DNA of 64,000 bases, from assembly GCA_958510875.1 (NCBI GenBank), contig OY294068.1, positions 197,680,315 through 197,744,314 of the forward strand, in the 5' to 3' direction. Below the pieces are notes generated by a model, which did no database searches, was not told the DNA's origin, and saw only the letters and a list, made by a program, of their open reading frames with translations. Shown here piece after piece: positions 24,021 to 36,130 of the stretch. Both the position numbers and the translations under genes were made by a program. The stretch comes from Endomychus coccineus. Lineage: Eukaryota > Arthropoda > Insecta > Coleoptera > Endomychidae. Each line of letters starts with the position of its first letter. Within the stretch, counting starts at the first letter, position 1.

Positions 24021-25045
24021 AGGTTCAAGTTTTTAATTTTTCAATATTGAAATAGTTTTAAAAAAAATTTGTTAAATTACTCAATTAACCATGTTGCGAA
24101 GTTATACGTGGGACAATTGATGTTTGAAATTATTGGTTTCATGAAATTACTCGGTTTAGGTGAACAATAGAATTCACAATTGAGAAATAAATGAATATTC
24201 AATTATTTCTCATTGTTCTGAAATTCGGAACAAATGAATTACCTGGATCAAGAATGGAATAAAGGATTATTTAAATAAAATACAGCGACAGCGCAAGTCG
24301 AAAGCGACGTGAAAACTGTAAGTATATTTTCCGTAAGAAAAACAAATCGGTGAACTAATTCACCTGCGGTGGGTGTCAATTACATTAGTTTTATAATATT
24401 GAAGAAGGTTTATTTGCTGTAGTAGGCGACCGTTGAGGGTGGAGTGATTGACAGGAACATCCTATGAAATATAAAAGGAAGTAAGAAATCACTTAACTTG
24501 TTTCTCCGTCGCTTCTCACAGAATGTTTGTTTGAAGTACTTGGGCCTTCGACACGTTCATAAAATATATTTGTTTTTTGTCCGACGTATTATCGATAGAA
24601 TTCTCGATTCTTTCGACCGATGTTTGCACGTTTTTCATGATTTTTTCAGACTTCCTCGGCATGTTTTGTTCAGGGTTGGTAAAGAGCACGCTCTTTCGAC
24701 CTTATTTCTGGAAATAACGGGGATTATAACTTCTCCAAAAATGAAAATTTCCAGATTGTTATCGCTCGGAAGAATCCAGATTTGAACATTATCAAATCGG
24801 ATCTCTCGAAAAACAAATCGGGCTCCTATCGATCAAATTTTCCACAAAGCCCAATTATGTTCTTACATTCAAATCATTACCAATTTTTCTATTAGTACAA
24901 GAAAATTGTCCGTCTTTATCATGTTGAGCACATTTTCTGCCAATTCTCATCTTCTTACTGCTGTTGGCTATCCTGATCCTTCATTTGATAGGTTTTTCCA
25001 TCAGAAACATTACGGTAGAATAATCGTTCGATGTACAATCGCCCA
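24021..25045. other. Unannotated intronic sequence
   Basis: No recognised motif. A plus-strand frame of 95 codons at 24498-24785 lacks family resemblance. Confidence 0.2.
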
Positions 25046-25049
25046 GATC

Positions 25050-25175
25050 TTAACGAATTTTGGGATTGTGCTGCTGGAAGCTGCCTGATCCTCTAACTGA
25101 TGCAGGATGCGATAGAGCATGCTGTCAGGTTCCAAACACCAGACGTCCTTATCACCCAGAGGACGGACTGGGAGA
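25050..25175 (+). pseudogene. Fragment of an R1/Jockey-type element
   Basis: DCAAGSCLIL...DAIEHAVRFQTPDVLIT (split by a stop) matches DWAAGSCPILRLKQNAIARA on the minus strand at 44770-44860. It is the same repeat family, here fused directly upstream of a hAT transposase remnant. Confidence 0.55.
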
Positions 25176-25275
25176 ACAAGGACTCCGGATCAGTTTGTAG
25201 GAAGAAGACATCGGAGAAAATATATCATCTCAACTGTCTGACAAAAATGGACATCTTGAGTGGTTTTCTCTGACC

Positions 25276-26294
25276 TTGGATGAGCCAACGGATGTGTCAG
25301 GTACTGCTCAGGTGTTGATTTTTATTCGAGGAGTAGATAAAAGGTATGATGAAGTATATGAAGAACTTCTTGAAACCAATAGTATTCACGACACGACTAC
25401 TGGGGAAGATATCCTTAAAGGAGTTGAAAACGTCATTAATAAAAAGAACCTTCGATGGAAAAACTTGAAATCTATTACTACTGATGTAGGCCAAAACATG
25501 TGTGGTAAAAATAAAGGAGTGGTTGCCCTTGTGTCAAAGGCTGTAGAAAAGGATGGTGGCTCAAAACCATTAGCCTTACATTGTATCATTCATCAACAGT
25601 CCTTGTGCGGGAAATATTTGGATATGTCTGAAGTTCTAAAACCAGTCATATCAGTTGTTGATTTCGTCAGATCCACTGGGGGAAATCACCGACAATTCCG
25701 GGAGTTTATTGAAGAGATTGGAGAAAATGACTTACCATATCATACTGCCGTACGCTGGCTTAGTTGCGGAAAAGTCTTTCGGCGCTTTTTTGAAATTCGA
25801 ACAGTGATCGAAATTTGTTTGAATGAAAAGAATCGCCTTCTTACCAAATTACAAAATAGGGAATGGCTGTGGAAGTTAGCATTCATGTCAACTTGACAAA
25901 ACATATGAATGAACTGAATTTGAAATTGCAAGGAGAAAACCAACTTCTCCCTGATTTATACACTAATATCAAATCCTTCCGACATAAAATAATATTGTTT
26001 CAATCACAATTACGTAAAAAATGTTTCATACATTTTAAAACATGTGAAATATTCAGCCACACTATCGAGACTGAGTTTCCCTTCGATTTTGCAATCGAAG
26101 CATTGAGTGCTTTGAATAACAAAAATAACAAATATCAAAACTCATCTTTGTTGGAATTTTATAAGTCTTCCACTGGTACACAATTTAATAGTTTACATAA
26201 ATTTGCTCGTGGGCTGTCGTCTGTTTTCGGTACCACTTACTTGTGTGAGAAAACATTATACAAAATGAATTACACAAAGAATGTTTACAGTTAA
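25276..26294 (+). pseudogene. hAT-superfamily transposase remnant (GTF2IRD2/ZBED-like)
   Basis: The first frame (25276-25896) reads DEPTDVSGTAQVLIFIRGVD, TTTGEDILKGV, SITTDVGQNMCGKN, ALHCIIHQQSLCGK and YHTAVRWLSCGKV, conserved blocks of insect GTF2IRD2-like hAT transposases. A frameshift near 25865-25895 moves the frame to LTKHMNELNLKLQGENQLLP and LYTNIKSFRHKI, which continue the same protein to about 26290. The C-terminal dimerisation domain is absent, and terminal repeats were not found. Confidence 0.85.
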
Positions 26295-26299
26295 CCATC

Positions 26300-27424
26300 A
26301 TAAATCTCTTTTAATAATTGGTACAAGTAAAATTGAACCATAACTACAAACTATTGAGACAGGTTTTTTACAATAATAAAAGGAAATGGGGTGCAACTAA
26401 GGACTCAGTTCATGTCTGACTGCTTCGTTTGAACAAGAAGTCTAAATGTCCTGAAAAATAAGTAAAACTAACTTTTGTGTCACTGTCGGCATTGCAGCTT
26501 TTTGCGGAAAGTACGAATGGTCATTTGCAACATAGCCTCTGCCTCGTGACGTCATGAGCGTTCAGGCCTTATCTGACTCGCTGCCAAGACTATATAAATA
26601 TATAAAATCAAAACACTGTTATAAACTCAATCTGCATATTTAAATCGCATACAACCATGTAAAAAATATGATTTATTACTCTTGAATTCGTTGCAATTTC
26701 ATCCTAACGGGGCTAATGGTGCATAATTTAAATAATAAATATAAAATAACTGTCCACTAAATTATATTCGTAATACAAACGAGTCATTCAAAATAATTCA
26801 CCACCCATATATTATGATTGCAATACGAACATTACAGTGAGGGCTGATATTAAATCTGACAATTATTGAGCGTACCGAGCCGTATCTAAATGTGGACAGT
26901 TTGCAATAATAATAATAATAATAGCCACAATAAAGGATGGGGGGTGGCTCTAGCGACGATTTTATCGTTAATGTTCCTCTCTTTATTTCCGGTTTATGTC
27001 AGCGGTAGTAACAGAAAACGCTCTAGGTTTTTATGATAGTTGTAATTTTACCTTATTGCCAACATTAAATTACTTCATATAACGGTGTTTGCGAAGTAAT
27101 AAAATTAGGCGGTGAGGCTGCAACACGAAATTCCACGTTCCACGTTACGGAACCTATCGATTTCGAAAATCTCATTTAGCAAAATGTTGTTGACATCCTA
27201 TGGAATCTTTATCTTCCACTTTACCCTCTAAAAACTGATTTTATTATCACTAATGGGCTCTTGTGCTGCTTGTAAGTTAGGTTTTGTATGTTTTGGTGAT
27301 GCTTTTCTATATTAGAAAATGTTTTTAGATAATGTTCTACTAAGCACATGTTTACAAAGAAAGTTCTGTTCTTGATTGGAAGTATAGAATGGCATATTTT
27401 ATTCATGCTTTTTCGGATGTAGAA
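26300..27424. other. Unannotated intronic sequence with (AAT)n tract
   Basis: A short (AAT)n microsatellite lies at about 26907-26924. The region may hold the 3' part of the preceding hAT element, but no terminal motif was recognised. Confidence 0.25.
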
Positions 27425-28566
27425 CAGCGGGTCTCAATCTATGGGGCGCCGAAGCCAAGAGGGGCGTCGAATAAATATATAATAACGGTTCTTGACCCAG
27501 GTATGAATTATATATAAATTCTCGGGAATAGGTCACATTAACACTTATGCTTTATATTTTCTTGTCTTTACGTACGTTTCGGTCTCACGACCATCATCAG
27601 AAGATTTATTAAATTGGATTACTTAAAACTAATTGTATTAACAAGCGTCTTTATCGCACCAATTTCAATTAAAATGCCACGTCGCCGTAACGAACAGAAC
27701 ACGAATAATCGAAATTGTAACACATCAATGTTATATGTATAAAATACCAAGAATCCACTGTTACGTAGAAAACTACTATCAAGTCCTGAACTTGGCGATT
27801 TAGCTAAAGCTTTGCCATGAATCATGCAGTGTGTCGACACTACTCCTGAAGAGTTTTTCTTCACAAGTGCTTGAGAACTGAATCTAACAGAATTGGCTTG
27901 AGCTTCATTGGTAGAGATTAGAAAACACAACCCTTTCACTGCAAGTGTACGCTGACAATAGCGTCATTTGTTATTCCGAACAACTCGAAAACAGTTGCTC
28001 TTCCTTGTTTAGGCTTGCAAAATAACAAGTCTTTAACTATTGCAGCTCCCTGAAAGAATCTGATATAGCATATTGAATGAGAATCGTTACTATATTATGT
28101 TACTCCAAGTTGTAGGGTAAATAACTCAGGTTCAAGCTGAATATCCGCAGATATGTCGTAAATTCTTCAGGAAATTGTATCGTTCGACACAACATAGCTT
28201 TCACCAAACATTGTTTCTACCATGTGGGTATAATGACAGCTGGGGAAATGAATTGCTCTGGAATAATAATGGCTTCCTACTTTTGGTTATTTCATAAGCC
28301 ACTTTGTATGATGCCAATAAAACATTTGTCTTTTATGGTCTTTGTAGAAATTTGTATTTTGTTTCCCTATAGATCTAAGTTTCTCTGCCAAAAAGGCTCA
28401 TCGGCATATCCTTTCCGGAGTTTCTAAACGCCTCTCAATTTATTGCCAAATCGAATTGAACAAGTTCCTGTATATTGTGTTATTTTCATCTATGTTACAT
28501 TATACAGGGGGCAAAGAATTATAAGAATAGGGGGCGCTGCGAACTACATATGTTTGAGAACCGCTG
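27425..28566 (-). mobile_element. Decayed hAT element (SCAND3/ZBED-like) with CAGCGG termini
   Basis: It starts cagcgggtctcaatctatgg at 27425 and ends gtttgagaaccgctg at 28566, imperfect inverted termini of the CAGCGGTTCTCAA hAT type. On the minus strand SSGVVSTHCMIHGKALAKSP (about 27784-27843) matches the VVxTHCMIHRxALAxK block of SCAND3/ZBED5-like transposases. The 8-bp target duplication is not clean: tgtagaa occurs at both sides but offset. A hammerhead-bearing repeat (27490-27610) is nested near its left end. Confidence 0.6.
27564..27605 (-). ncRNA. Type I hammerhead ribozyme motif, minus strand
   Basis: Reading the minus strand from 27605: stem I strand tctt, core ctgatga (27600-27594), stem II ggtc/gacc around gtga, intact gaaa (27580-27577), short stem III cg/cg and cleavage triplet gta ending at 27569, then aaga completing a four-base-pair stem I. 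Every core position matches the hammerhead consensus, so this copy has the best-preserved core in the window, but its stem I is shorter than at 23915. Confidence 0.75.
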
Positions 28567-29099
28567 AATTGTAGAATCGGAGAGCGAAACGTTCTCATAA
28601 GGAGTGTCATTCTGTACAAAATATAAGGATAACGAATTTTGGGTTTTCGTATTGGATATGAATATATTCTTAGGGTCACGAAAGCAGAGCACGCGCTCTA
28701 TTTGTAATTCTGCACTATAAGCAAATCTGGCACATTTGCAAATTTGTGAAGACTTTATTGAATTAGATTATCGTCGGATAAATCGTTACACCGATCGCAT
28801 TATGCTTTAAAAGGATGTCCAACAACGTTCAGTGGGAGAGTGTTTTGAATTTTGGTGTGAAGTGAACCCGGAAAAACTTATACAAAGGAAATTAGATTGG
28901 CCAAACCAGTGTGATAGTACCGTCCAATTTATTTTGATAGCACCAATTTGACATTATTAAACATTCGTTACGATTGCTGCAGTCCAATTACGGTTATTTC
29001 GATAATTTCGTTATCAAACCGATAATATATTGTTTTTGGTGTGTTCATATCAAAGTGGGAACTTTAATTTAATTACTAGAGGGAACTTTCGAGCCTGCT
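28567..29099. other. Unannotated intronic sequence
   Basis: No recognised gene or repeat; it ends at the target duplication of the following hAT element. Confidence 0.3.
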
Positions 29100-29107
29100 A
29101 AGACTAC

Positions 29108-30973
29108 CAGTGGCGGCTCCTCGAAGGAGGCTAAGGAGGCTCAGACTCCTCACAAATTTATCTTGTTGATCATTCTTCATTTTATTTCCTGTTTCTCTAA
29201 TAATTTTTTAAATTTTACAATTAATTCCCCGTTCTCAGTAGTTATTTTTAATCTGGCAACAGTGCCCTGAGGTTGGACTCTCTATATATCTCAAACGCTG
29301 AGCATGCGTTGTTCAACACAGTTGCCGTTTTTCCGACCAGTCAATCGCCAAATAGCGTGAAACAACGAAACCGGCAACATCCTCTGGAGGCTAGCCTGCC
29401 GCCCGCTTTAAGTTCAGCACGAGTACAGTCGGTGTGGTACGGAATACGACACATGCGTGTTGCGTCAGTGCTTGTTTTGTTTTATGCGGGTATAATGGTT
29501 GAGTGACACCACGCGAAATAAGGTTAGATTGGAATTCGTCTGTTCGGTAAATTATTAATTGTAAAAATGGACAACTAGTGGAAAGATTTTTAGGGTTCTA
29601 CGATGTTAGTTCGGGAAGAACAGCGGTCAATTTATTCAATTTTTTATGGAAACGTTTCAACGATTCGACTTTGCGAATAAATCATACTTACGACGGCATC
29701 TGTAATGGCGGGACATTTAAACGGTCTTCAAACAAACGAACGTAAGTTTTAAATAACATAGTAGGAAACAGAATTCCCTGTAATGCTCGAACTCGATGGA
29801 ATTTTACATCACGGGCAATGTTTAGTATACCATCCATAAAAATAAAGACAAATTAATTGAAACATTTGATTTTGTATTAAACAGTGATGACTTTTCAACA
29901 GATCAGGTTTCATTAAATGGTTGGTTTAAAATTTTATTTAGAAAATGAAGAATTTTTGTTTTTTCTGGATACTTTTAAATTAATATTTGAAAAAACTGAT
30001 CTTATTTTTCAAATTTTACAACATAAATTCACTAATATAATTTATTCAAGAGATCGTTTAAAACATCTCATTGATAAAATTTCAAATTTCCGTTATATAG
30101 AATTTAATTTTAATATTTTATTTGGAAATTATTCAACTGATGAGGCTACTCCCGTGAAAAGGAGGAAAACATATAATTTGGTAGACAAGAAACTACATTA
30201 TAAACAACTTTTTTATGAAATTGTAGATACTATTAAAGGTCAAATATTGAGATTCGATTTTCGGATTTACATGAATTGAAGTTTTTCGATTTGACGAATA
30301 GAAGATTTTTCGAATCTTCTTCAAAAGAGTTTCTCAATACACTTTCAGATAACTTAGTTCTAAAATATAATTTTTTTGATAAAATAGCGCTGCACAATGA
30401 ATTATGCGTTGTATACTGGGATAAAGATATTTTAGGCCAGTACGACAGTCACGCCGATATGATAAAATATATGATAGATCGTGGAGAGATCATTTTCTAC
30501 TCTCAAACGAATTAAAACTTACATGCGAAATACAATGGGCCAAAATCGTTTATACAATGTTAGTTTAATATCTATTGAAAAAGATTTAGTAAAACACTTA
30601 AAACATAATGATACATTTTATGACAATACTATTGATCATTTTTCGCAAATTAAAGACCGTAGAATTTCGTTAATATATAAAAAAGTTGATAAAATTAATA
30701 AAAAAAAACAAAATATGAAAAATTCCAAAAAAAAGAAAAAAAATTAAAAGTCCAAAAAAAATAAAAAACAAAAAACGAACCAAAAAAAATTTATGGGCAA
30801 GAGAAACTCTATACCTCCACGTTGGTTCTTGCTGGGTAACAATTAATTTTGTCACTGAAGTAGCTGGTACGGTCGCTGCGCGAAGGTTAAATTATTTGAC
30901 TGAATATAGTATATTTTTACAAAAACGTTTTATGTCCAGCCTCCTCTCTCAAAAAGTTCACGAGCCGCCACTG
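29108..30973 (+). mobile_element. hAT transposon, non-autonomous, with exact 8-bp target duplication (copy 1)
   Basis: Termini are cagtggcggctcctcgaagg at 29108 and the complementary cgagccgccactg ending at 30973. aagactac flanks both sides (29100-29107 and 30974-30981). Inside, the transposase is in pieces: VGLKFYLENEEFLFFLDTFK, RRKTYNLVDKKLHYKQLFYE, FFDLTNRRFF, then ERSFSTLKRIKTYMRNTMGQ with NVSLISIEKDLVKHL (hAT dimerisation domain, ZMYM1-like). A deletion fuses MIDR directly to GEIIF, losing the segment kept in copy 2 at 52398-52470. Confidence 0.9.
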
Positions 30974-30981
30974 AAGACTAC

Positions 30982-31340
30982 CTAGATATAAAGTCACTCA
31001 AATTGAACAGTGAAATGTGATTAAAACACAAATAGTGGCATCCTGAGAATGAATTATCAACTACATAAATGTTACCATGATTTAATACTAGGCACAGTTG
31101 TTAGTTTGGTTAGTATGGGTCTGATGAGTCGAATCTGGGGTCTCTAGACACTCTAACGTGGTTAATCATCATCTGGTGTTAAAACTAATATTATAATCGA
31201 ATTTCTCATCAACAAAAACGTATTTCCCCGAAGTTGAATCTTGATATTCTGATATTCTGAGTGTTTGTTTCCATAAATAATAATGCTTAATTTAACATCA
31301 CAATAGGGTATAAAAGAGTGGACACACTATAACATTATAA
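30982..31340. other. Unannotated intronic sequence
   Basis: 31170-31235 weakly resembles part of the satellite-like repeat at 12030-12075 (gaatcg/aatcg then aatttctcat). Otherwise nothing recognised. Confidence 0.2.
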
Positions 31341-31578
31341 ATAAGAAATAATCACCCTTATCTACTAAAAATACTTTCAAAGTACTAAGAACCTTTCGCC
31401 TATGAAGTAGCCATCATTAGAATTTACCGAAAGGTCCTCAGTACTTTAAAAGTATTTTTAGTTTTACTTTCAAAGTACTAAGAACCTTTCGCCTATGAAG
31501 TAGCCATCATTAGAATTTACCGAAAGGTCCTCAGTACTTTAAAAGTATTTTTAGTGAGTAATAGTGATTATTTCTTAA
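31341..31578. repeat. Palindromic repeat containing an exact tandem duplication
   Basis: The outer arms (ataagaaataatcac... and ...gtgattatttcttaa) are inverted copies. Inside, an 88-bp unit beginning actttcaaagtactaagaac occurs twice with no difference seen (31372 and 31466). Each unit is itself an imperfect hairpin: ctaaaaatactttcaaagta pairs with tactttaaaagtatttttag. The family is shared with 20690-20770 and 59970-60055. Confidence 0.75.
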
Positions 31579-33060
31579 TTACAGTATCACAATATGATAA
31601 TATTGACTTGAAGCTGGAAATAAATTTTCTATACCTTTATCTTTCAGGTGTAGAATCAGCTTTATTTTAAAAATCGATCAAGTAACTCTTATAAAGCGTT
31701 TTGTAACTTATTTTGACCTTTTGAAAATACTTCCTTTTGCCATTCACTGTCTTTCCGTCATTTAATACAAAAATATCGACATTTTGGATTCGATGCAGGC
31801 AGAAGTACAGTAAGTAGGTACTTTTTTTTCTTCGCACATTTGGTAAACAACAGTTTGTGAATTACATTTAAAATCACAAATAACTTGAATCATTCGATAT
31901 AATAAGTAGAGGACTCTTAACCTAATCAGTTTGTAACACAATTTATTGTATCCATTGGTAGTTGTATCCAAAAACCGTGGAAAACTGCTCAACCTGACAA
32001 CAATGGCTGATCTTGAATCATGACTTCAATTTTTTGTTTGGGCGAACAAGCCAAATGTTTTCCTTAATTCCAATCTTTTTCCACTGTTGATTATTTGTAA
32101 TTTCTTCACTTTCAACCGAAAAGATTCGGTGAGAGTTCATTGCTAACGGTTATAATGTAGATATAGATAATGTATTTGTAAGCTATATTATGACACATTT
32201 TCTGTAGCGTGAATTTAAAACGGTCGCTCCCACGTATTTCTCGTTTAGAATATGAATTAACTAACATAGCGGCACCGACTTCGTTGAATAGGAGCCTGCC
32301 AACATGTTTTCGAAACAATGGAAGAGAACGCATAGATATAACTGTCCTAACGCAAACTTCCATTGAAATGTGAGTGTATTTCGAATAATGCTATTATTAC
32401 AGGCCCAGAGAAACGTAAAATATGGGGTGGGTGGAGGATGTTATCGCATTCAAAACACAACGGCATCTTAATTGAGAAATTCGTGTATTCAACCGGATGT
32501 TATCCTAACTCGTCATCGGAATTCCACTTGGTGCGGTGTATGCAACCAAAAATTAAACAAGCTATTTTTCATCTCAACCTGCTGATAGTTTTACGATTAA
32601 TATGGAGAAGTACAACGACCTTGAGCATTCAAGATGCAAACTTATAATTAGAAATAATAATAATGGTGGTCGCGAAGGCGATAGTCCAAAGGCTGAGAGT
32701 TTCAGGTCCCAACGAAAATATGAAATTACGGAATGAAGATTAAATTGCAAATCATCGTTGTAACAATTATTGAAGTTTCGAAGGCATCCTGATCGGGCTG
32801 TTTCAAAACAAAGCTTTTTATTCGCACAACTGAAGAAGATTGTACTGAACTTATCGAAAACATCTGTAAGGCGTTTTCTATTAAAAGTGAGGCATTTTGT
32901 TATGTAACTCTGGGGTCTTAGGGCAGCCGTTGTCGAGCTACAGGGAGCCGAAAATTAAAAAAAAATTAGTTTTTAATTTTTAATTTCTAAACCGCTCTAG
33001 GGTTTTCAAGCAAACTTGGTACATGTTAGAATCTGGTTGAATTATAGTCAGATTTTGATA
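31579..33060. other. Unannotated intronic sequence
   Basis: Several short open frames on both strands (for example 32363-32647 plus) without family resemblance. An interrupted aataataataatgg tract lies near 32650. Confidence 0.2.
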
Positions 33061-33074
33061 GAACACACTGTACT

Positions 33075-33990
33075 AAAGTAAAATAAAATAATTTATTAAG
33101 CTTCAGTAAACAATTTCAATGAAACAGTGAGAAGCGAGTCAGGTACAATGAGAATAAAATAATCACATTAGTATTTTAAAAACAATGCAGAACAGAACAC
33201 ATTAAAATTAAAATTATATGTAACAATCGCAAAAAACATACAGTTATTATAAAATCGGGTAAAACATTTTTTTACTCATATTGTTACTAATTTAAGGGTG
33301 ACCTATTTACTATTTAAAAATTCTCCAACGGATTAGGGTTCTAAAATGTATATATAGTTAAACACTTTACTGTTGAATCGTTTTTTTAAATTAACCAATT
33401 CATGTAGACCCTTGGTTAGACATTTATAAAAATGAATGCATGCATAATAATGACTTGTTTTCGTTAAAGTTAATCTATGACAAGGATAATTATAGCTATT
33501 TTTATCTCTCGTGTTATATTCATGATCTATCAGTTCCGGTGAAAATATGTGCAGATTTTTTGCAAAAAAAAGTAGGCATTCAAAAATATATACGCCTGGT
33601 GTTGTTAAAAACTGGTTACAAGCAAATTTACCTTTACATGACAGATTGAATTTCATTTTTTGAACTATTCTTAGATCTCGTTTTTGCAACTTAAAGATAT
33701 CTATTAGTCTTGAAGAGCCTACCCAGATCACAATAGCATATTTAACGCTGGAATAAAAATTGGCAAAATAAACACTCCTTAGGAAACTTGGGCACACCGT
33801 TTTGGATAAAACCCTCAATGCAAAACATACTTTATTCAGTTGTTTCGAGAGCACGTTAATATGTTCGTACCATTAGAGATGTTCGTCAATTGTGAGGCCT
33901 AAGAATTTTTCATTTTCGGAAATAGAAAGGCATATTTCTCCATAATCAAAGAACTCTGGAGTCTGACACTTGGTTTTTTGAGCTATCAAT
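33075..33990 (-). pseudogene. CR1/Jockey-like non-LTR element, C-terminal RT and 3' end
   Basis: Minus-strand frame 33854-33333 (173 codons) is uninterrupted: LSKQLNKVCFALRVLSKT, YFANFYSSVKYAIVIWVG, IFKLQKRDLRIVQKM, TTPGVYIFECLLFFAKNL, EYNTRDKNSYNYP and HYYACIHFYKCL, all in the order of the C-terminal half of such RTs. Upstream, KFLGLTIDEHL (about 33880-33912) is interrupted by a stop. The 3' tail is aaaataaaataatttatt at about 33080. The catalytic core is absent: a 5'-truncated copy. Confidence 0.85.
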
Positions 33991-34245
33991 CACTATACCG
34001 AATCCAAAGATGACAAGGTCATTCATAATCGCCCGGGAGTTGGCCAACTGGAACCGGAAGTTGATGGAATTCACCATAATTTAGACCATTTTCTTCTTGC
34101 AATTGATTTTTTTGAGCCATCAATCTCTATACCAAATTCAAAGATAACGAGATCAGTCATAATCACCCGGAAATTGTCCAATTAGAACCTCATCATCTTT
34201 GGATTATATAGTGATTGCTGGCTCAAAAAACCAATTGAGTCCATT
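33970..34245. repeat. Tandem repeat of about 135 bp with an inverted third arm
   Basis: ttttttgagctatcaatc at 33975 and ttttttgagccatcaatc at about 34108 start two similar units, each continuing through ccaaa/tcaaagat and a cataatc..cccgg stretch. A third occurrence near 34195-34232 is inverted (atctttggattata ... ggctcaaaaaa), so the second unit can fold back on it. Confidence 0.6.
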
Positions 34246-34249
34246 TTTT

Positions 34250-35640
34250 GCAAGAAAAAGGTATAAATTATGTTAAATAGCATCAACTTCCAGTGCCAAT
34301 TGGCCAATTTCCACGTGATGATGAATAATAATTGTGTTATTTTTGACTTCGGAATCGTAATTAGAGACCCCAAAAACCCCCAAGTAAGTATTTCTGTCTC
34401 AAAATAACAATTTTTTTGGGATCTGGAAAATTTGTTAATTTAAATTGTTTGTAAACGGTCAATTTGGTAATAAAACAATTGTTGTGCCAATTTCACATGG
34501 TGAGAATGAATGACCAATGATTCTTATGACATCAAAAACATTTTGCAACATATTCCGAAATAAAATCTTTAAATGACTGACTGTACTATAAGACATTCTT
34601 TTAAATATAATTAACTTCATTGGAATCTTTAATATATTACTAACTCTAATAGTACCTTTCACAGTATTTTGGTGCAGAATGGTGTTTGTTTCTTATTTAT
34701 AGGACCCAGTAACTTTGACTACGAGTCAGTTTGTATCAAAACAACCGTTAGAAGTATATTGAATTGTATTCTTCAGTAAGTTCCTTCGGAATAAACTAAA
34801 ACTATAACTATGTACATAATAAATTAGTAGCGTTAAGAACTCGACTTTTTGATTAGATTGAAAGTCTAACGATTTCATTTTAAATAAATGAATATTTGTT
34901 TGTACTCTACGAATAATCGAAAGGGTCTATTCCTTGGAATAGTAGAGACTATATTCAAAACGGAGCATCTCTTGTACAGTTGGAGTGGTACATAGAATTT
35001 ATGGAAATCATATTCATGTCGGCAAGAAACTTATTTGAAATTCAACAGCTTGACATACAAATTAGTTTATTGTTATCAAAGTAATGCGACAATTTCCTCG
35101 ATGGCAACGGCGTGAATACGAATGGAATTAAAGTATCATTGTGTCATTAGAATAATTGACACCGACGGACTAGTTTAAACGCCACAGCTCGTCAGTTGGA
35201 TAATTTTATAGAAAAAACAAGCGAACGTGTTATCTCTTTAACTTCAACATGCTTAATCAACAGTATTATCCTTTCGATTTTATAATCCTATTACAAATTG
35301 GACAACCCTATCCTATGAAACAGACAACATTAATAATTGATTTGTTGTTTGCTAAGCGTTTATTATTAGATTTTCCTTTATTGATTCAATCAAGTAAAGT
35401 TCATTATTCTATACCATTTTCGACTGTAAAAATGGAAGTTCACATAATAGTCGAGGAAATATAACATTTTAGGTCCAAAATTTGTTCAGTAAGATGGATC
35501 GAAATGCGGTTTTTTGCATCCGGTTCCTTGATGCATTTACTCCATTTGTCCACTTTTTAAATCTTATACGAATGAGAAACTGCATTTCTGCATAAAAAAA
35601 ATGCATTTTTTCATGAGCAATTTTTGAAGCAAATAGAAAA
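34250..35640. other. Unannotated intronic sequence
   Basis: AT-rich. No motif found on either strand. Confidence 0.25.
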
Positions 35641-35679
35641 AATTCATTATTCGGTAATACATTGTGAAAATTGACCCAA

Positions 35680-36130
35680 ATTTGTTACTCGGGGGTTTTT
35701 GGGGTCGCTGAACACGAATATGACGTCATAAAAACTATATAATGTACCTGGGGACAAGGGTCCTGATTGTGAGGGTCATCTACGAGGTTTTCTGGAAATT
35801 TGCTTGGAAATTAAACCAAAATGCTTACTCGGGGGTTTTCGAGATCGCTGAACACTATTCTGATATTGGAAAAAGTCCCCAATACACCTGGAGGCCAGGG
35901 TGGTCTGATTGTCTAGGGCGTCTCCTGGACATTTACGCGAGTTTTTATGTAAATGCAACGAATCTGGTTACTCGGGGGTTTTTGAAGTCGCTGATCATGA
36001 TATGATGTACCTGGGAACCAGGTAGTCCTGGTTGTGAGGGTCATCTACGAGGTTTTTCCGAAATTTGCTCGGAAATTGAATGTAAATGTTTACTCGGTGT
36101 TTTCGAGGTCACTGAACACGATTCTTAAGA
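35680..36130. repeat. Minisatellite array, four diverged units of about 120-145 bp
   Basis: Unit starts (tactcggggg or close variant) are at 35686, 35826, 35969 and 36091. Units share gtcgctgaacac, atgtacctggg, gtgagggtcatctacgaggt and ggaaatttgct. Unit lengths differ (140, 143, 122), and the second carries a replaced middle part. Confidence 0.75.

Noticed and set aside
26907..26924. (AAT)n as a functional element
   Set aside because: Simple microsatellite of common type.
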